From: Lwoffella lincolnii
GTDB lineage: Bacteria > Pseudomonadota > Gammaproteobacteria > Pseudomonadales > Moraxellaceae
Reading direction: 5' to 3'
Assembly: GCF_002014765.1 (NCBI RefSeq)
Contig: NZ_MUYT01000007.1
Span: 205,288 to 269,287, forward strand
DNA length: 64,000 bases
Positions 9,670-19,376 of the stretch are shown in pieces (the stretch's first letter is position 1; the number at the start of each line of letters is the position of its first letter). Below the pieces are notes generated by a model. The model saw only the letters and a list, made by a program, of their open reading frames with translations. It did no database searches and was not told the origin of the DNA. The position numbers and the translations under genes were made by a program.

Positions 9670-12600
9670 ATGAATAATGACTGCATATGGTCACAAGTCA
9701 GTAAAACCAATCTTTCTTATAAATTTACACTAACAACCATCGTTGCCAGTATGTTATTGGTTGGTTGTGGGGAATTGAGTAATTCTACCAACCAAATTGT
9801 TACTTCAAAGACTGATGCCCCACAGATGCCAAATATCGAGTCGAATAACAAAACACCTGTTGTCTCTTCTGAAAAATCAGACTCAACAGCCAAATCCGAT
9901 AAAAAACAATCAAACCCATCTGATGCCCCACAGATGCCAAATATCGAGTCGAATAACAAAACACCTGTTATCTCTTCTGAAAAATCAGACTCAACAGCTA
10001 AATCTGATAAAAAACAATCAAATCCATCTGATGCCCCTAAAAATACCGATAAGCCCAAAGACACCAACAAGCCAGTCAATCACGTCATCAAAAAACCACT
10101 TGTCGACAACAAGCCAAAAATTTCAGCAACAGAATCACAAAAAAACAGAATAGAGCAAGCATTGCGTACAGGTAATGCGTCATTTTTACAAAAACAAGAC
10201 ATCAGTGCTTTAACCACTCAAGCCATCGAGTTGCCCAAATCGCAACTGGCACGTCAGCAGGCGATATTAGCCAGTATCCTAAGTGATGATAAAAATCAGC
10301 CATTAGATCAAACCTTAAACATCGCCAACAATGCGGTAGCATACGGCAGTATCCCGATTAATACTCATGATGTGATGAATAACATACCACTTGCTCAATC
10401 AGACTCAGGTCTCACCATGTCTGCTTTATCTATTGCCCATAATGGTCGTGGTTTGATGTATGGTCGAGATGTGTTGGGAGACATTGTGAATGAAAACAAA
10501 CATCTTGCCCACCGAGCCATCTTAGCAAATGCCCTACGCTGGGTAACCAGTGGCAATGCCAAAACCAACCCAACAGCAGTTAAGATTGCCAGCGTTCATT
10601 ATGATGCCAAAAAAGCACAAAAATTTTATCAAACCCACATGAATGCCACAGCAAACATTGTTAATTGTGATGTGTTTGCCAGCAATAATGACTGTTGGAA
10701 ATCGGTAGATGTGATTTTTTTGGGTGATAATGCTGCCACCCGTCCTAATGCCACCCAACGTATCAGCGAGTTTATGCAGGCAGGTAAAGGGGTGGTGTAT
10801 ATGGCAAGTGGTTGGTGGAGTAACCGACCTGAAGACGGTCTTAAAGCCAATACGCTGGCACAAGGCATGGGATTGTCTGTTGACGCTGGCAATGGTAATT
10901 ATTGGGCAAGTGGCGATCATCTGCAAATCAAGACTCATCGTACCCTTAAGCAGAGTTTAAGCAAAGCGGATCGCTTAAGCGGCATTGTTGATGTGCTAAC
11001 GGCACTCAATGACTCAAACCCAACCACTGACTCGACATTGAATGCAAATCATCCTTGGATACGCACCATCAACCAAACTTCTCACTATTTAAAAGTGATG
11101 AATGAAGCGGGTAAATCACCATTTGAATCCCAAGATATTGAGACTCTTAAGATTTGGCGTTACTTGGTGCTATTGGCTGACATGTACCGTCCTTCTGTGG
11201 TGTATAATAAGGTCAAACCCACAGACACCGCCACTTTTTTAACCATGTATGTTGCAGATAGCTGGCTGGATTATACACGTCAACACATCACTGCCTTGCC
11301 TAAAGGGGCTGGTGATTATATGCCAGCTGAAGCCATAACTATCCCAGTTAGCCAAGAGTGGGAAACCATCACCGTTACCATTCCGCAAACATCAGGGGTA
11401 ACGCTGATTGGGCGTGCCAGCATTCCAAGCCAACCAATAAGCATACAGGTTGTGTCAAACACCGCTAATCAAGACAATGCCAATGCCAAATTGAGAGTAC
11501 AAACCAGCTATTTGCGTGCAATGGGCAACCCATTTGAAGGTTATCAACGCCCACGTCGTCCACAAAGCCATAGCTTACCCATCAATGACCAAAATGAAAG
11601 CGTACTCAATAGTCCTTTTGGTGGTCCATTGATATTAAATTATAATAATGCCACTGCTGGTTCAACCATTACTTTACGTATCAAAGGCTCAGCAAAATAC
11701 GCTCACTATGATTTTACTCAGCCCATCACGGATGCTCAGATAAATGAAGCAACCACTTCGCTACAAAGTCGTAAGTTTGGCTGGAACACCTTTAAATTCA
11801 CAGGTGGCGACATTCAGCAAATCACCCCTTATGCTTTAAAATCAATGGGCAATGACCCACGTAAATATGTTGATGACATCAAAACGTTTGTGTTTGAAAG
11901 CAACCACATCGCCAATGGCTACAACAACATTACCATTGCTCCAACCACCAAACAATACTGTAACACTTTGGGTTGGGACTGCACGGGTACTGTTCACAAC
12001 GCGCCGAATGTTCAGCATTTTATTGGCTGGATTGCTCAATGTGGTTGGTTGTGTTCTGGCAACCCCACAGATGCTTTTACAGGCGTTGATACAGGTTGGG
12101 GCTGGGTGCATGAGTTGGGGCACAACACCGTACAACGTGTGCTGACTTTATCTTTCAAAAGCTCAGAAAATGGTCAGCAAATTGGCTGTATGGTGGAATG
12201 TGATAACAACCATTTAGCGGGTTTGAGTATGTTGCGCAAATATCAGTTATCTGGCGGTGATTATAATACCGATAACTTTGCTCATTGGTTGATATATCGT
12301 CAACTTCAGCAAGCTCGTGCCACAGGCAAAACAGGCAAAGAGCTACGCCTTGCCACCGAAAAAGCAATTTGGAATGGTGATGGTTATGCCAATAATGGTG
12401 GTAAACGAGCCTTTGCCATGCAACAAGCCTTTGCTTATTCTCGCTTGCATCTAAAACAAGCACAACCTGACTTACAGGGTGTTTTTGAATATTTTAAATT
12501 GTTAAATATTGGCAATCGTTTGGTTGACAAACTGGATTTAACCAAAGCCACCGCAGAACAAAAAGCCAAATATGGGGTAGGGGCATACAACCAAAACAAC

Positions 12601-12855
12601 ATCAGCAATATCGACCTAAACTATATTTTGACTTCCAAAATTATTGGTCATGATATGAAAGATGTTTATGAGGTTTATGGTCTGCCAATTTCAGAACAAG
12701 CACATCGGTCAGTTGCCATGCTAAACTTACCCATCGCTCCAGTGAACTTTTATGCCATTGCTAAAAACCGCACCAATCATCTTAATGAAGGTCGCTGGAT
12801 AGATAAACTGCCTGTAACAGGTGCATTACCATCATATCCGTTCCCAACCAATTAA
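9670..12855 (+). CDS. ImpA-like (M60-related) metalloprotease lipoprotein
   Basis: The product (1061 aa) begins with a lipoprotein signal: hydrophobic LTTIVASMLLVGC, with the lipobox cysteine at about residue 33. Next comes a low-complexity Ser/Asp/Lys/Pro linker (about 45-150) containing two nearly identical 36-residue repeats, then a long extracellular region. The zinc site HELGHN is at about residue 814, in the setting GWGWVHELGHNTVQ. This architecture resembles the secreted ImpA/IMPa O-glycopeptidases of Pseudomonas and relatives, so surface cleavage of glycosylated proteins is inferred rather than seen. ATG 9670 has TAAGG upstream; an open frame from TTG 9604 is less likely. It lies directly after a methyltransferase remnant. 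Confidence 0.78.
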   Translation: MNNDCIWSQVSKTNLSYKFTLTTIVASMLLVGCGELSNSTNQIVTSKTDAPQMPNIESNNKTPVVSSEKSDSTAKSDKKQSNPSDAPQMPNIESNNKTPVISSEKSDSTAKSDKKQSNPSDAPKNTDKPKDTNKPVNHVIKKPLVDNKPKISATESQKNRIEQALRTGNASFLQKQDISALTTQAIELPKSQLARQQAILASILSDDKNQPLDQTLNIANNAVAYGSIPINTHDVMNNIPLAQSDSGLTMSALSIAHNGRGLMYGRDVLGDIVNENKHLAHRAILANALRWVTSGNAKTNPTAVKIASVHYDAKKAQKFYQTHMNATANIVNCDVFASNNDCWKSVDVIFLGDNAATRPNATQRISEFMQAGKGVVYMASGWWSNRPEDGLKANTLAQGMGLSVDAGNGNYWASGDHLQIKTHRTLKQSLSKADRLSGIVDVLTALNDSNPTTDSTLNANHPWIRTINQTSHYLKVMNEAGKSPFESQDIETLKIWRYLVLLADMYRPSVVYNKVKPTDTATFLTMYVADSWLDYTRQHITALPKGAGDYMPAEAITIPVSQEWETITVTIPQTSGVTLIGRASIPSQPISIQVVSNTANQDNANAKLRVQTSYLRAMGNPFEGYQRPRRPQSHSLPINDQNESVLNSPFGGPLILNYNNATAGSTITLRIKGSAKYAHYDFTQPITDAQINEATTSLQSRKFGWNTFKFTGGDIQQITPYALKSMGNDPRKYVDDIKTFVFESNHIANGYNNITIAPTTKQYCNTLGWDCTGTVHNAPNVQHFIGWIAQCGWLCSGNPTDAFTGVDTGWGWVHELGHNTVQRVLTLSFKSSENGQQIGCMVECDNNHLAGLSMLRKYQLSGGDYNTDNFAHWLIYRQLQQARATGKTGKELRLATEKAIWNGDGYANNGGKRAFAMQQAFAYSRLHLKQAQPDLQGVFEYFKLLNIGNRLVDKLDLTKATAEQKAKYGVGAYNQNNISNIDLNYILTSKIIGHDMKDVYEVYGLPISEQAHRSVAMLNLPIAPVNFYAIAKNRTNHLNEGRWIDKLPVTGALPSYPFPTN
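9814..10029 (+). repeat. Two tandem 108-bp units within the metalloprotease gene
   Basis: Units 9814-9921 and 9922-10029 are almost identical and encode the 36-residue block that begins DAPQMPNIES and ends KKQSNPS. A partial third copy (DAP) follows. The length is a multiple of three, so unit gain or loss would keep the frame and change only the length of the linker after the lipid anchor. Confidence 0.92.
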
Positions 12856-12930
12856 TGTCATCAATACTTAAGCACCATATCTGCTTGCCACCATAAATAT
12901 TGAGTGCCATGAATGTGATTAACAGCAGTA

Positions 12931-12967
12931 AAAAAGTCCAGCAAGTTAATGACTGTTGGGCTTTTTT
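12931..12967 (+). terminator. Rho-independent terminator after the metalloprotease gene
   Basis: AAAAAGTCCAGCA pairs with TGTTGGGCTTTTT (two G-T pairs, otherwise complementary) around a 10-nt loop, and a T run follows. It lies 75 bp after the stop. Confidence 0.75.
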
Positions 12968-13172
12968 GATGACTTAAACCCACCATAAATCAAAACACCT
13001 TGATTCAACAACAAAAAACCAGCAGAATTAACAAATGGAAGAAATGAAGAAATATGGTTAAATCATGATTAATTTTTTTTAAATTTTTTTAAAATTGTTA
13101 TTAAGACAATGTACTTCCGTTTACGGTAAGTTTATTGCAAAAAGTTAAATTGCAAAAAGTTAAAACAATGAC

Positions 13173-13228
13173 AAAAGCAATCCCTTAAAAGCAATCCCTT
13201 AAAAACAATCTCTTAAAAGCAACCCCTT
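13173..13228 (+). repeat. Four-copy 14-bp tandem repeat upstream of hisD
   Basis: Units of AAAAGCAATCCCTT occur four times (two exact, two with one or two changes), ending 11 bp before the hisD ATG. The TTTAGGA Shine-Dalgarno-like stretch follows the last unit, so copy number would change leader length but not the ribosome-binding site. Confidence 0.85.
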
Positions 13229-13239
13229 TAGGACACACC

Positions 13240-14541
13240 ATGCGTATTTTAACCAGCCAATCAGCCACATTTGAGCAAGAGCTTGATGATTTACTTGCCT
13301 TTGAAACCGTCAATGACCCCAAGTTGCTTACGACAGTCGATGACATCATTGCTCAGGTACGCCAAGGTGGCGATGATGTGGTTTTGAAGTTAACTCAACA
13401 ATTTGACAATCACCCTGGCAAAACTTTTGATGAATTAATCATTGCTCAAGACACGCTAAAACATGCTTTTGATAATCTGTCATCAGAGGTGAAAAGTGCA
13501 TTGGAGCTATCAGCAAAACGCATTCAAACTTTTCATCAACAACAAGTTCAACACAGTTGGACATACCAAGATGAGCTGGGTAATACACTGGGGCAACAAG
13601 TCACTTCATTAGATAAGGTTGGAATCTATGTGCCAGGAGGATTGGCAAGCTATCCGTCAAGTGTGCTGATGAATGCCATTCCTGCCAAAGTGGCAGGCGT
13701 GGGTGAGATTATTATGGTTGTGCCAGCCCCAAATGGCAAACTTAATCCGTTGGTGTTGGCAGCAGCCTATTTGGCAGGGGTGGATAAGGTGTTCACCATT
13801 GGGGGAGCTCAAGCGGTGGCAGCATTGGCGTACGGTACGGACAGCATTGCCAAAGTGGATAAAATCACAGGGCCTGGTAATAAATATGTTGCTGCTGCCA
13901 AACGGGCGGTATTTGGGCAAGTGGGTATTGACATGATAGCAGGGCCATCAGAGGTGTTGGTGTATGCTGAAGGTGAGGATAACGACAGAGCCGATTGGCT
14001 TGCCATGGATTTATTAAGCCAAGCTGAGCATGATACAGTGGCACAGGCAATTTTTGTTACCACAAGTGAATCTTTGCTCAAAGAGGTGGCACAACAAATT
14101 GATAAAGCTTTGACTGTTTTGCCAAAGGCAGATATTGCCAAACAAGCCATTGCCAATCGTGGGGCATTGATTTTGGTAAAAAATCGGACAGAAGCCATCA
14201 CGGTGATTAACCGCATTGCTCCTGAGCATTTGGAGTTATCACTTGATGAACCTCAGGCGTTGCTTGCAGACATTCGTCATGCAGGTGCAATTTTTATGGG
14301 GCGGTTTACCCCTGAGGCGATTGGCGATTATTGTGCAGGAGCAAATCATGTGTTGCCAACATCAGGAACGGCAAGATTTAGCTCACCACTTGGGGTGTAT
14401 GATTTTCAAAAAAAATCATCGCTCATTCATTGCACCCAAGATGGCAGTCAGTTGCTTGCCAAAACGGCAGATATTTTGGCAAGGCAAGAAAACTTAGATG
14501 CCCATGCGTCATCAGCTCGTTATCGGCTTAAAAAAGGTTAA
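13240..14541 (+). CDS. hisD: Histidinol dehydrogenase
   Basis: HisD performs the last two steps of histidine synthesis, oxidising L-histidinol to L-histidine with NAD in the cytosol. The 433-aa length is standard. The family signature lies in the stretch DMIAGPSEVLVYAE, with the zinc-ligand region LLSQAEHD and the catalytic IAPEHLEL motif further on. The NAD-binding region contains KVDKITGPGNKYVAAAK. ATG 13240 has TTTAGGA upstream. No other his genes are adjacent, so it stands alone here between a protease gene and rapA. Confidence 0.96.
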   Translation: MRILTSQSATFEQELDDLLAFETVNDPKLLTTVDDIIAQVRQGGDDVVLKLTQQFDNHPGKTFDELIIAQDTLKHAFDNLSSEVKSALELSAKRIQTFHQQQVQHSWTYQDELGNTLGQQVTSLDKVGIYVPGGLASYPSSVLMNAIPAKVAGVGEIIMVVPAPNGKLNPLVLAAAYLAGVDKVFTIGGAQAVAALAYGTDSIAKVDKITGPGNKYVAAAKRAVFGQVGIDMIAGPSEVLVYAEGEDNDRADWLAMDLLSQAEHDTVAQAIFVTTSESLLKEVAQQIDKALTVLPKADIAKQAIANRGALILVKNRTEAITVINRIAPEHLELSLDEPQALLADIRHAGAIFMGRFTPEAIGDYCAGANHVLPTSGTARFSSPLGVYDFQKKSSLIHCTQDGSQLLAKTADILARQENLDAHASSARYRLKKG

Positions 14542-14713
14542 AATTGCGTGGTATATTAATTCAAGGTTAGGTGTATTAAAAAATAAATGTGCTTGAAATT
14601 GATAACCACCATACCTATAAAGAAAGCTGATAAACAATCTTGATAAACAATCTTGATAAACAGCCCCCATATCCCAGCAAGTTTTTACCTAACTGATGAA
14701 TAAGACCTAAGCT

Positions 14714-17635
14714 ATGACCGTTGTGAATTCTGAATTTTCCATTGGACAACGATATCTATCCGACACTGAAGCCGAGCTGGGTCTGGGCGTGGTGGTGGCA
14801 GTAGATGACCGTTGTGTGCATATCTTGTTTGCTCAAAGTGAACAGACTCGTGCCTATGCCAAAGCGACTGCACCACTATCACGAGTGACGTTTAAGGTGG
14901 GCGATACCATCACCGATCAAGATGGCAATCACCATACGGTAACGGGCGTTTCTGATGTCATGGGTGTGCTGAAATATGATGTGGCAGGACAAAATAAAGG
15001 CATCATGGAAACTCGTTTGTCCGCCACCATCACGCTTGCTAAGCCCTTAGAGCGATTATTGGCAGGGCGTGTGGCACGCAGTGATTGGTATGAGTTGCGT
15101 CAAGACATTCTAAGAATGCAAACCGCCATCAATGCTCACCCGCTAAAGGGCTTGATGGGAGCAAGGGTAGACATCATTGAACATCAGTTATACATTGCTC
15201 ATGAAGTGGGCAAACGCATCGCCCCACGGGTGTTGCTTGCTGATGAGGTGGGTTTGGGTAAGACAGTGGAAGCAGGGCTGATTATCCATCAACAGTTATT
15301 GTCAGGCAAAGCTGAGCGAGTGCTGATATTAGTACCAGACAGCTTACAATATCAATGGATGATTGAGCTAAAACGTCGGTTTAATCTGGATTTTGCCTTG
15401 TTTGATTTGGTGCGTACCGCTGCCATCAAAGAGCATGATGCAAAGCAGAATGTATTTTTGACTGAGCAGTGCATCATCGCAGGGATTGATTTATTGCTTG
15501 ACCATCATGATTTGTATGAACAGGCAATGATGGCAGGGTTTGATTTGTTGGTGGTGGACGAAGCCCATCACTTACATTGGGACTCAGAGCAAGGTGGTAA
15601 TGATAAATATGAGCTGGTTGCTGATTTTGCCAGACAGACCGCAGGTGTGCTTTTGCTGACTGCCACGCCTGAACAGTTGGGGGTGCAGAGCCACTTTGCA
15701 CGATTGCGATTACTTGACCCAGACCGTTTTGATGATTTAGATGATTTTATCGCAAGCTCCGATGCCTTTGCCAAAACCGCTCAAGTTGCCCATGTGCTGA
15801 TGAGTGATAAGGTACTTAATGACGCTCAGATTGGGGCGTTAGAAAGCTTGCTTGGGCATGATTCTGGCAAACTTGCCAACATCAACCATGATGATAACCT
15901 AAAAACGCATGTGCTAAACGATTTGTTAGACCGACATGGCACAGGGCGTGTGTTGTTTCGCAACACACGTGACAGTGTGCAGGGATTTTATGGACGTTGT
16001 TGCCAGTCTTATCCGTTGCCATTACCAAATGATTGGCAAGGCAGTTATCAAACCACAGGTAAGCTTAAAGAACAGCTTTGGGGTGAAGAAAATCAGCCAG
16101 ATGGCAGTTGGTTGGAAACTGATCCCAGAGTACCTTGGCTGATTGATTTGCTTAAAACCACCTTAAAATTTGATAAAGTGCTGTTAATTGCACGCAGTGG
16201 GGCGACCATCGAAAGCCTAGAAGCTGTGCTTAGATTGCATGCAGGCATCAAAACCGCCATCTTTACCGAACAGATGAGTTTGCTTGAGCGTGACCAAGCG
16301 GCGGCATTTTTTGCTGATGAAGCAGGCGCTCAGATTTTGTTGTGTTCTGAGATTGGCTCAGAAGGGAGAAACTTTCAGTTTGCCAGTCATTTGATATTGT
16401 TTGATTTACCTGCCAACCCAGATACCCTAGAACAGCGTATTGGTCGCCTTGACCGTATCGGTCAGCGTCAACGCATCACTTTGCACGTTCCGTATGTGCA
16501 AGGCACGGCTCAAGAGCGATTGTTTCGCTGGTATGATGAAGCATTAAATATATTTAACCAAATTTCCCCCACCGCCCAAGCGGTACAAGAGCGGTTCATT
16601 TATGAGCTAAAGCCACTGTTAGAAGGCAAATTACCCAACAATCAACAAGTGCCAGATGGTTCACATCTGACAGCGGTTAATGAAGCGGTCAATAAACAGC
16701 TAAGCGAGCTGATAGACGATGCCAAGCACACCCGTCTGCAGTTAGAAGCCGAACTGCAAGCAGGGCGAGATAAGTTGTTGGAATATAACTCTTGCCGTCC
16801 CAAAGTGGCTGGTCGCATTGTGGCTGCCATGCAAGAGCTTGATGATAATAACGTGTTGCCCATGTTTTTTGAGCGGTTTTTATCGGTGGCGAACATCGAC
16901 CACAGTGAACAACGTGATGGCACTTGGGTGTTACATCCACCTGAAAGTGATGGCAAAGAGTCGGGCCATTTTGACGGCTTGCCCATCAGCGAAGATGGCA
17001 TGACCATCACCTTTAATCGTAACCAAGCCTTGATGCGAGAAGACATCACCTATTTGACCCATGAGCATCCTTTGATGCAAGCAATCTATGAAATGGGCAG
17101 CACCAGCAGTTTTGGCAATACTTGTGTCGCCATGCTACATACCAACGCCATGCCAGAAGGCACATTGATGTTGGAGGTCAACTTTCAAGTGCATGCCATC
17201 GCCCCAAAACTGTTGAATCTGATGGCAGTGTTACCCAAACGCACCTTGCGAGTGTTCATCAGTGAGCAGGGCAAAGACTTATCTGATGCCATTTCTGCTG
17301 AGGTACTGGCTCCTTATATCAGCAGATTGGATAACAACCGAGCCAGACAAGTGGTTAAGCTTCGTAGTGAGGTCATCAATAACCGCTATCAACAAGCACA
17401 AATGTTGGCACAAAGTCAGCTTGATGGCATCAGTTGTACCGCCAAAGAACGCTTTAGTACCCAATGGCAGCGAGAGATTGACCGCTTGAGCCAATTACAA
17501 GCCATCAACCCCAATGTGCGTGACCAAGAAATCGAACGGCTAAAATCGCTAAAGGCCCAAGGTGAACAAGCACTTGGTGCTTTATCGCTCACACCTGACA
17601 GCATTCGAGTACTGGTGGCGGTAAAACCGTCTTAA
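14714..17635 (+). CDS. rapA: RNA polymerase-associated SNF2-type ATPase RapA
   Basis: RapA is a Swi2/Snf2 ATPase that binds core RNA polymerase and helps it recycle after transcription. The order of features fits: N-terminal Tudor-like KOW domains (FSIGQRYLSDTEAELGLG, then LSRVTFKVGDTI), Walker A LADEVGLGKTVEAG, the DEAH box VVDEAHH, LLTATPEQLG, and the C-terminal helicase lobe with SEIGSEGRNFQFA and RIGRLDRIGQ. The length of 973 aa matches the family. The last codons run into a 15-bp tandem repeat that contains the stop codon. Confidence 0.95.
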   Translation: MTVVNSEFSIGQRYLSDTEAELGLGVVVAVDDRCVHILFAQSEQTRAYAKATAPLSRVTFKVGDTITDQDGNHHTVTGVSDVMGVLKYDVAGQNKGIMETRLSATITLAKPLERLLAGRVARSDWYELRQDILRMQTAINAHPLKGLMGARVDIIEHQLYIAHEVGKRIAPRVLLADEVGLGKTVEAGLIIHQQLLSGKAERVLILVPDSLQYQWMIELKRRFNLDFALFDLVRTAAIKEHDAKQNVFLTEQCIIAGIDLLLDHHDLYEQAMMAGFDLLVVDEAHHLHWDSEQGGNDKYELVADFARQTAGVLLLTATPEQLGVQSHFARLRLLDPDRFDDLDDFIASSDAFAKTAQVAHVLMSDKVLNDAQIGALESLLGHDSGKLANINHDDNLKTHVLNDLLDRHGTGRVLFRNTRDSVQGFYGRCCQSYPLPLPNDWQGSYQTTGKLKEQLWGEENQPDGSWLETDPRVPWLIDLLKTTLKFDKVLLIARSGATIESLEAVLRLHAGIKTAIFTEQMSLLERDQAAAFFADEAGAQILLCSEIGSEGRNFQFASHLILFDLPANPDTLEQRIGRLDRIGQRQRITLHVPYVQGTAQERLFRWYDEALNIFNQISPTAQAVQERFIYELKPLLEGKLPNNQQVPDGSHLTAVNEAVNKQLSELIDDAKHTRLQLEAELQAGRDKLLEYNSCRPKVAGRIVAAMQELDDNNVLPMFFERFLSVANIDHSEQRDGTWVLHPPESDGKESGHFDGLPISEDGMTITFNRNQALMREDITYLTHEHPLMQAIYEMGSTSSFGNTCVAMLHTNAMPEGTLMLEVNFQVHAIAPKLLNLMAVLPKRTLRVFISEQGKDLSDAISAEVLAPYISRLDNNRARQVVKLRSEVINNRYQQAQMLAQSQLDGISCTAKERFSTQWQREIDRLSQLQAINPNVRDQEIERLKSLKAQGEQALGALSLTPDSIRVLVAVKPS

Positions 17636-17660
17636 ACTTCAATTACTTAAACTTCAGTTA
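17631..17660 (+). repeat. Two-copy 15-bp repeat covering the rapA stop
   Basis: CTTAAACTTCAATTA and CTTAAACTTCAGTTA are adjacent. The first copy contains the rapA stop (TAA 17633-17635). Further decayed TTTAAATGCTTATG-like copies extend to about 17700. Confidence 0.75.
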
Positions 17661-17771
17661 CTTAAGTTTAAATGCTTATGGTTTAAATACTTATGTTTAA
17701 AAATTTAAGCCACTTAAGAATAAAATACTTAAGCCTAAATAAGAGAAAAAAACAATAAGAGAAAAAATACC

Positions 17772-18443
17772 GTGCTTGAGCCAGACATCATCACCAACAG
17801 CGATAACCCCCCTTTGCTTAGCTTAAAACAAGTCGATGTTGGGCGTGGTGAGTTTATGCTATGTCAAGGGGTTAACCTAACACTGAATGCAGGTGATATT
17901 TGCCATCTGATTGGGGCGAACGGCACAGGCAAAACCACCTTACTCATGCAGCTGGTTGGTATGCTACCAACCATCAATGGGCAGATACATTGGCACAGCG
18001 ATATCCCCCCTTTATTTGTGTCGCATCAGCTTGGCATTCACCCCAATCTTACTGTGGCGCAGAACTTGAACTTTTTGCTCAATTTATATGGCATTGATGC
18101 CAAAACTGACACCAAAACCCATGCACAAGCCCTTAACGCAAACCTTTTATCTGATGCTTTGGCATGGGTGGGTTTATTGGGGTATGATAATTTTTTGTGT
18201 CAGCAGTTATCAGCAGGTCAAAGTAGGCGAGTTAACCTTGCACGGTTGGTGGTGATGACCCCTAGGCATACCCCCGTTTGGCTGTTAGACGAGCCCTTAA
18301 CCGCCTTAGATGTGGCAATGGTGGCAAAGCTTGAACAGCGTCTACAAGCGTTTAGTGAACAAGGCGGAGCGGTGTTGATGACCAGTCACCAAGCGTTGAA
18401 TGTGGCAAATAAACAACTGGACTTAAGTGAGTATTTGCCATGA
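17772..18443 (+). CDS. ccmA: Heme exporter ATP-binding protein CcmA
   Basis: CcmA is the ATPase of the CcmAB(CD) complex that releases holo-CcmE during c-type cytochrome maturation. The 223-aa ABC domain has Walker A GANGTGKTTL, signature LSAGQSRRVNLARL, Walker B VWLLDEP and the switch histidine in MTSHQ. The start is taken as GTG 17772 because the next in-frame ATG is inside the conserved domain. Its stop overlaps ccmB by 4 bp (ATGA), so the two are translationally coupled. Confidence 0.92.
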   Translation: MLEPDIITNSDNPPLLSLKQVDVGRGEFMLCQGVNLTLNAGDICHLIGANGTGKTTLLMQLVGMLPTINGQIHWHSDIPPLFVSHQLGIHPNLTVAQNLNFLLNLYGIDAKTDTKTHAQALNANLLSDALAWVGLLGYDNFLCQQLSAGQSRRVNLARLVVMTPRHTPVWLLDEPLTALDVAMVAKLEQRLQAFSEQGGAVLMTSHQALNVANKQLDLSEYLP

Positions 18444-19189
18444 CCCAATATTCCCCCACTGGGCCTACTGCCCCTACCGCCACAACTTCCCTGACGGCCA
18501 AACCCACATTCAATCATGGCATCTGCTTTACCCAACTTTGGCAACGAGAGTGGGCGGTTAAGCGTCAAGGGGCGGTACAGTGGTTGTATCCGTTGGTGAT
18601 GTTTTTATTAATCATTACCTTATTTCCGTTGGCGATTGGCAGTGAGCCGATGTTATTGAAGCGGTTGGCTGTCCCTGCGGTGTGGATAGCAGCATTGCTG
18701 TCATTGGTCATGGGCGCTGAGAACATTTTTAAGCCAGCGTTGGACAATGGCACATTGGCACAGTTGGTAACGGCAAACGCGCCACTTGCTTTATGGGTGC
18801 TTATTCGTTTGGCATTGCATTGGCTGTTTGGGGCAGGGTTGGTGGCGATGTTAAGCTTACTTGCGGTGGCGTTGTTTGGCTTGCCTTGGGGTGAAGCGGG
18901 TGTGTTGCTGGTATCCATTTTGGTGGGTAGTCCGATGTTGCTCATGCTCTGTGCCATTGCCAGTAGCCTGACACTGTCGCTAAAAAATGGGGCGGTACTT
19001 GTGCCACTTATCGCCTTGCCATTACAACTACCGATTCTGATTTTTGCCACAGGAGCGGTTGATCTGTACGCCACGGGCATGAATGCGTTGCCGATATTGG
19101 CGTTGTTATTGGCTGGCAGTATCCTTGCTGTGTTGATTGTGCCTTGGCTGGTGGGATATGTGCTAAAAATGGTGTGGATGAGTCATTAG
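18440..19189 (+). CDS. ccmB: Heme exporter membrane protein CcmB
   Basis: CcmB is the integral membrane partner of CcmA. The 249-aa protein has about six hydrophobic segments and conserved CcmB features such as the amphipathic FTQLWQREW start, the AVPAVWIAALLSLVMGAENIF segment and the VLVPLIALPLQLPILIFATGA region. A non-conserved Thr/Pro-rich N-terminus of about 25 residues precedes the conserved part, so an internal start is possible. It overlaps ccmA by 4 bp and is followed by ccmC. Confidence 0.92.
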   Translation: MTQYSPTGPTAPTATTSLTAKPTFNHGICFTQLWQREWAVKRQGAVQWLYPLVMFLLIITLFPLAIGSEPMLLKRLAVPAVWIAALLSLVMGAENIFKPALDNGTLAQLVTANAPLALWVLIRLALHWLFGAGLVAMLSLLAVALFGLPWGEAGVLLVSILVGSPMLLMLCAIASSLTLSLKNGAVLVPLIALPLQLPILIFATGAVDLYATGMNALPILALLLAGSILAVLIVPWLVGYVLKMVWMSH

Positions 19190-19300
19190 GTTTTTTGGGT
19201 CATTGGTGTTACGTGGAATAATCTTATTGAGACAACAATAGCAGATGAATTTTATGTAAAAATTGAGTAAAATGTCAGACCATCACTTATCACAAGTAAT

Positions 19301-19340
19301 TTTTAACAATGAATGTTAACTTTTAACAATGAATGTTAAC
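19301..19340 (+). repeat. Exact 20-bp tandem duplication upstream of ccmC
   Basis: TTTTAACAATGAATGTTAAC occurs twice back to back (19301-19320 and 19321-19340). Each copy carries an ATG. The one at 19329 is in frame with ccmC, but the better-placed start is at 19377. Confidence 0.92.
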
Positions 19341-19376
19341 AACCAACCAATTTTAATAACCAACAAGGTTTTAATT

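Larger units (their letters stand above)
12856..13239 (+). other. Intergenic region ahead of hisD
   Basis: No gene is seen. The region holds the terminator at 12931-12967, a T/A-rich stretch near 13070-13100, a duplicated AAAAAGTTAAA segment (about 13139-13164) and the four-copy repeat at 13173-13228. The hisD promoter probably lies between about 13070 and 13170, but I could not fix a -35/-10 pair. Confidence 0.5.
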
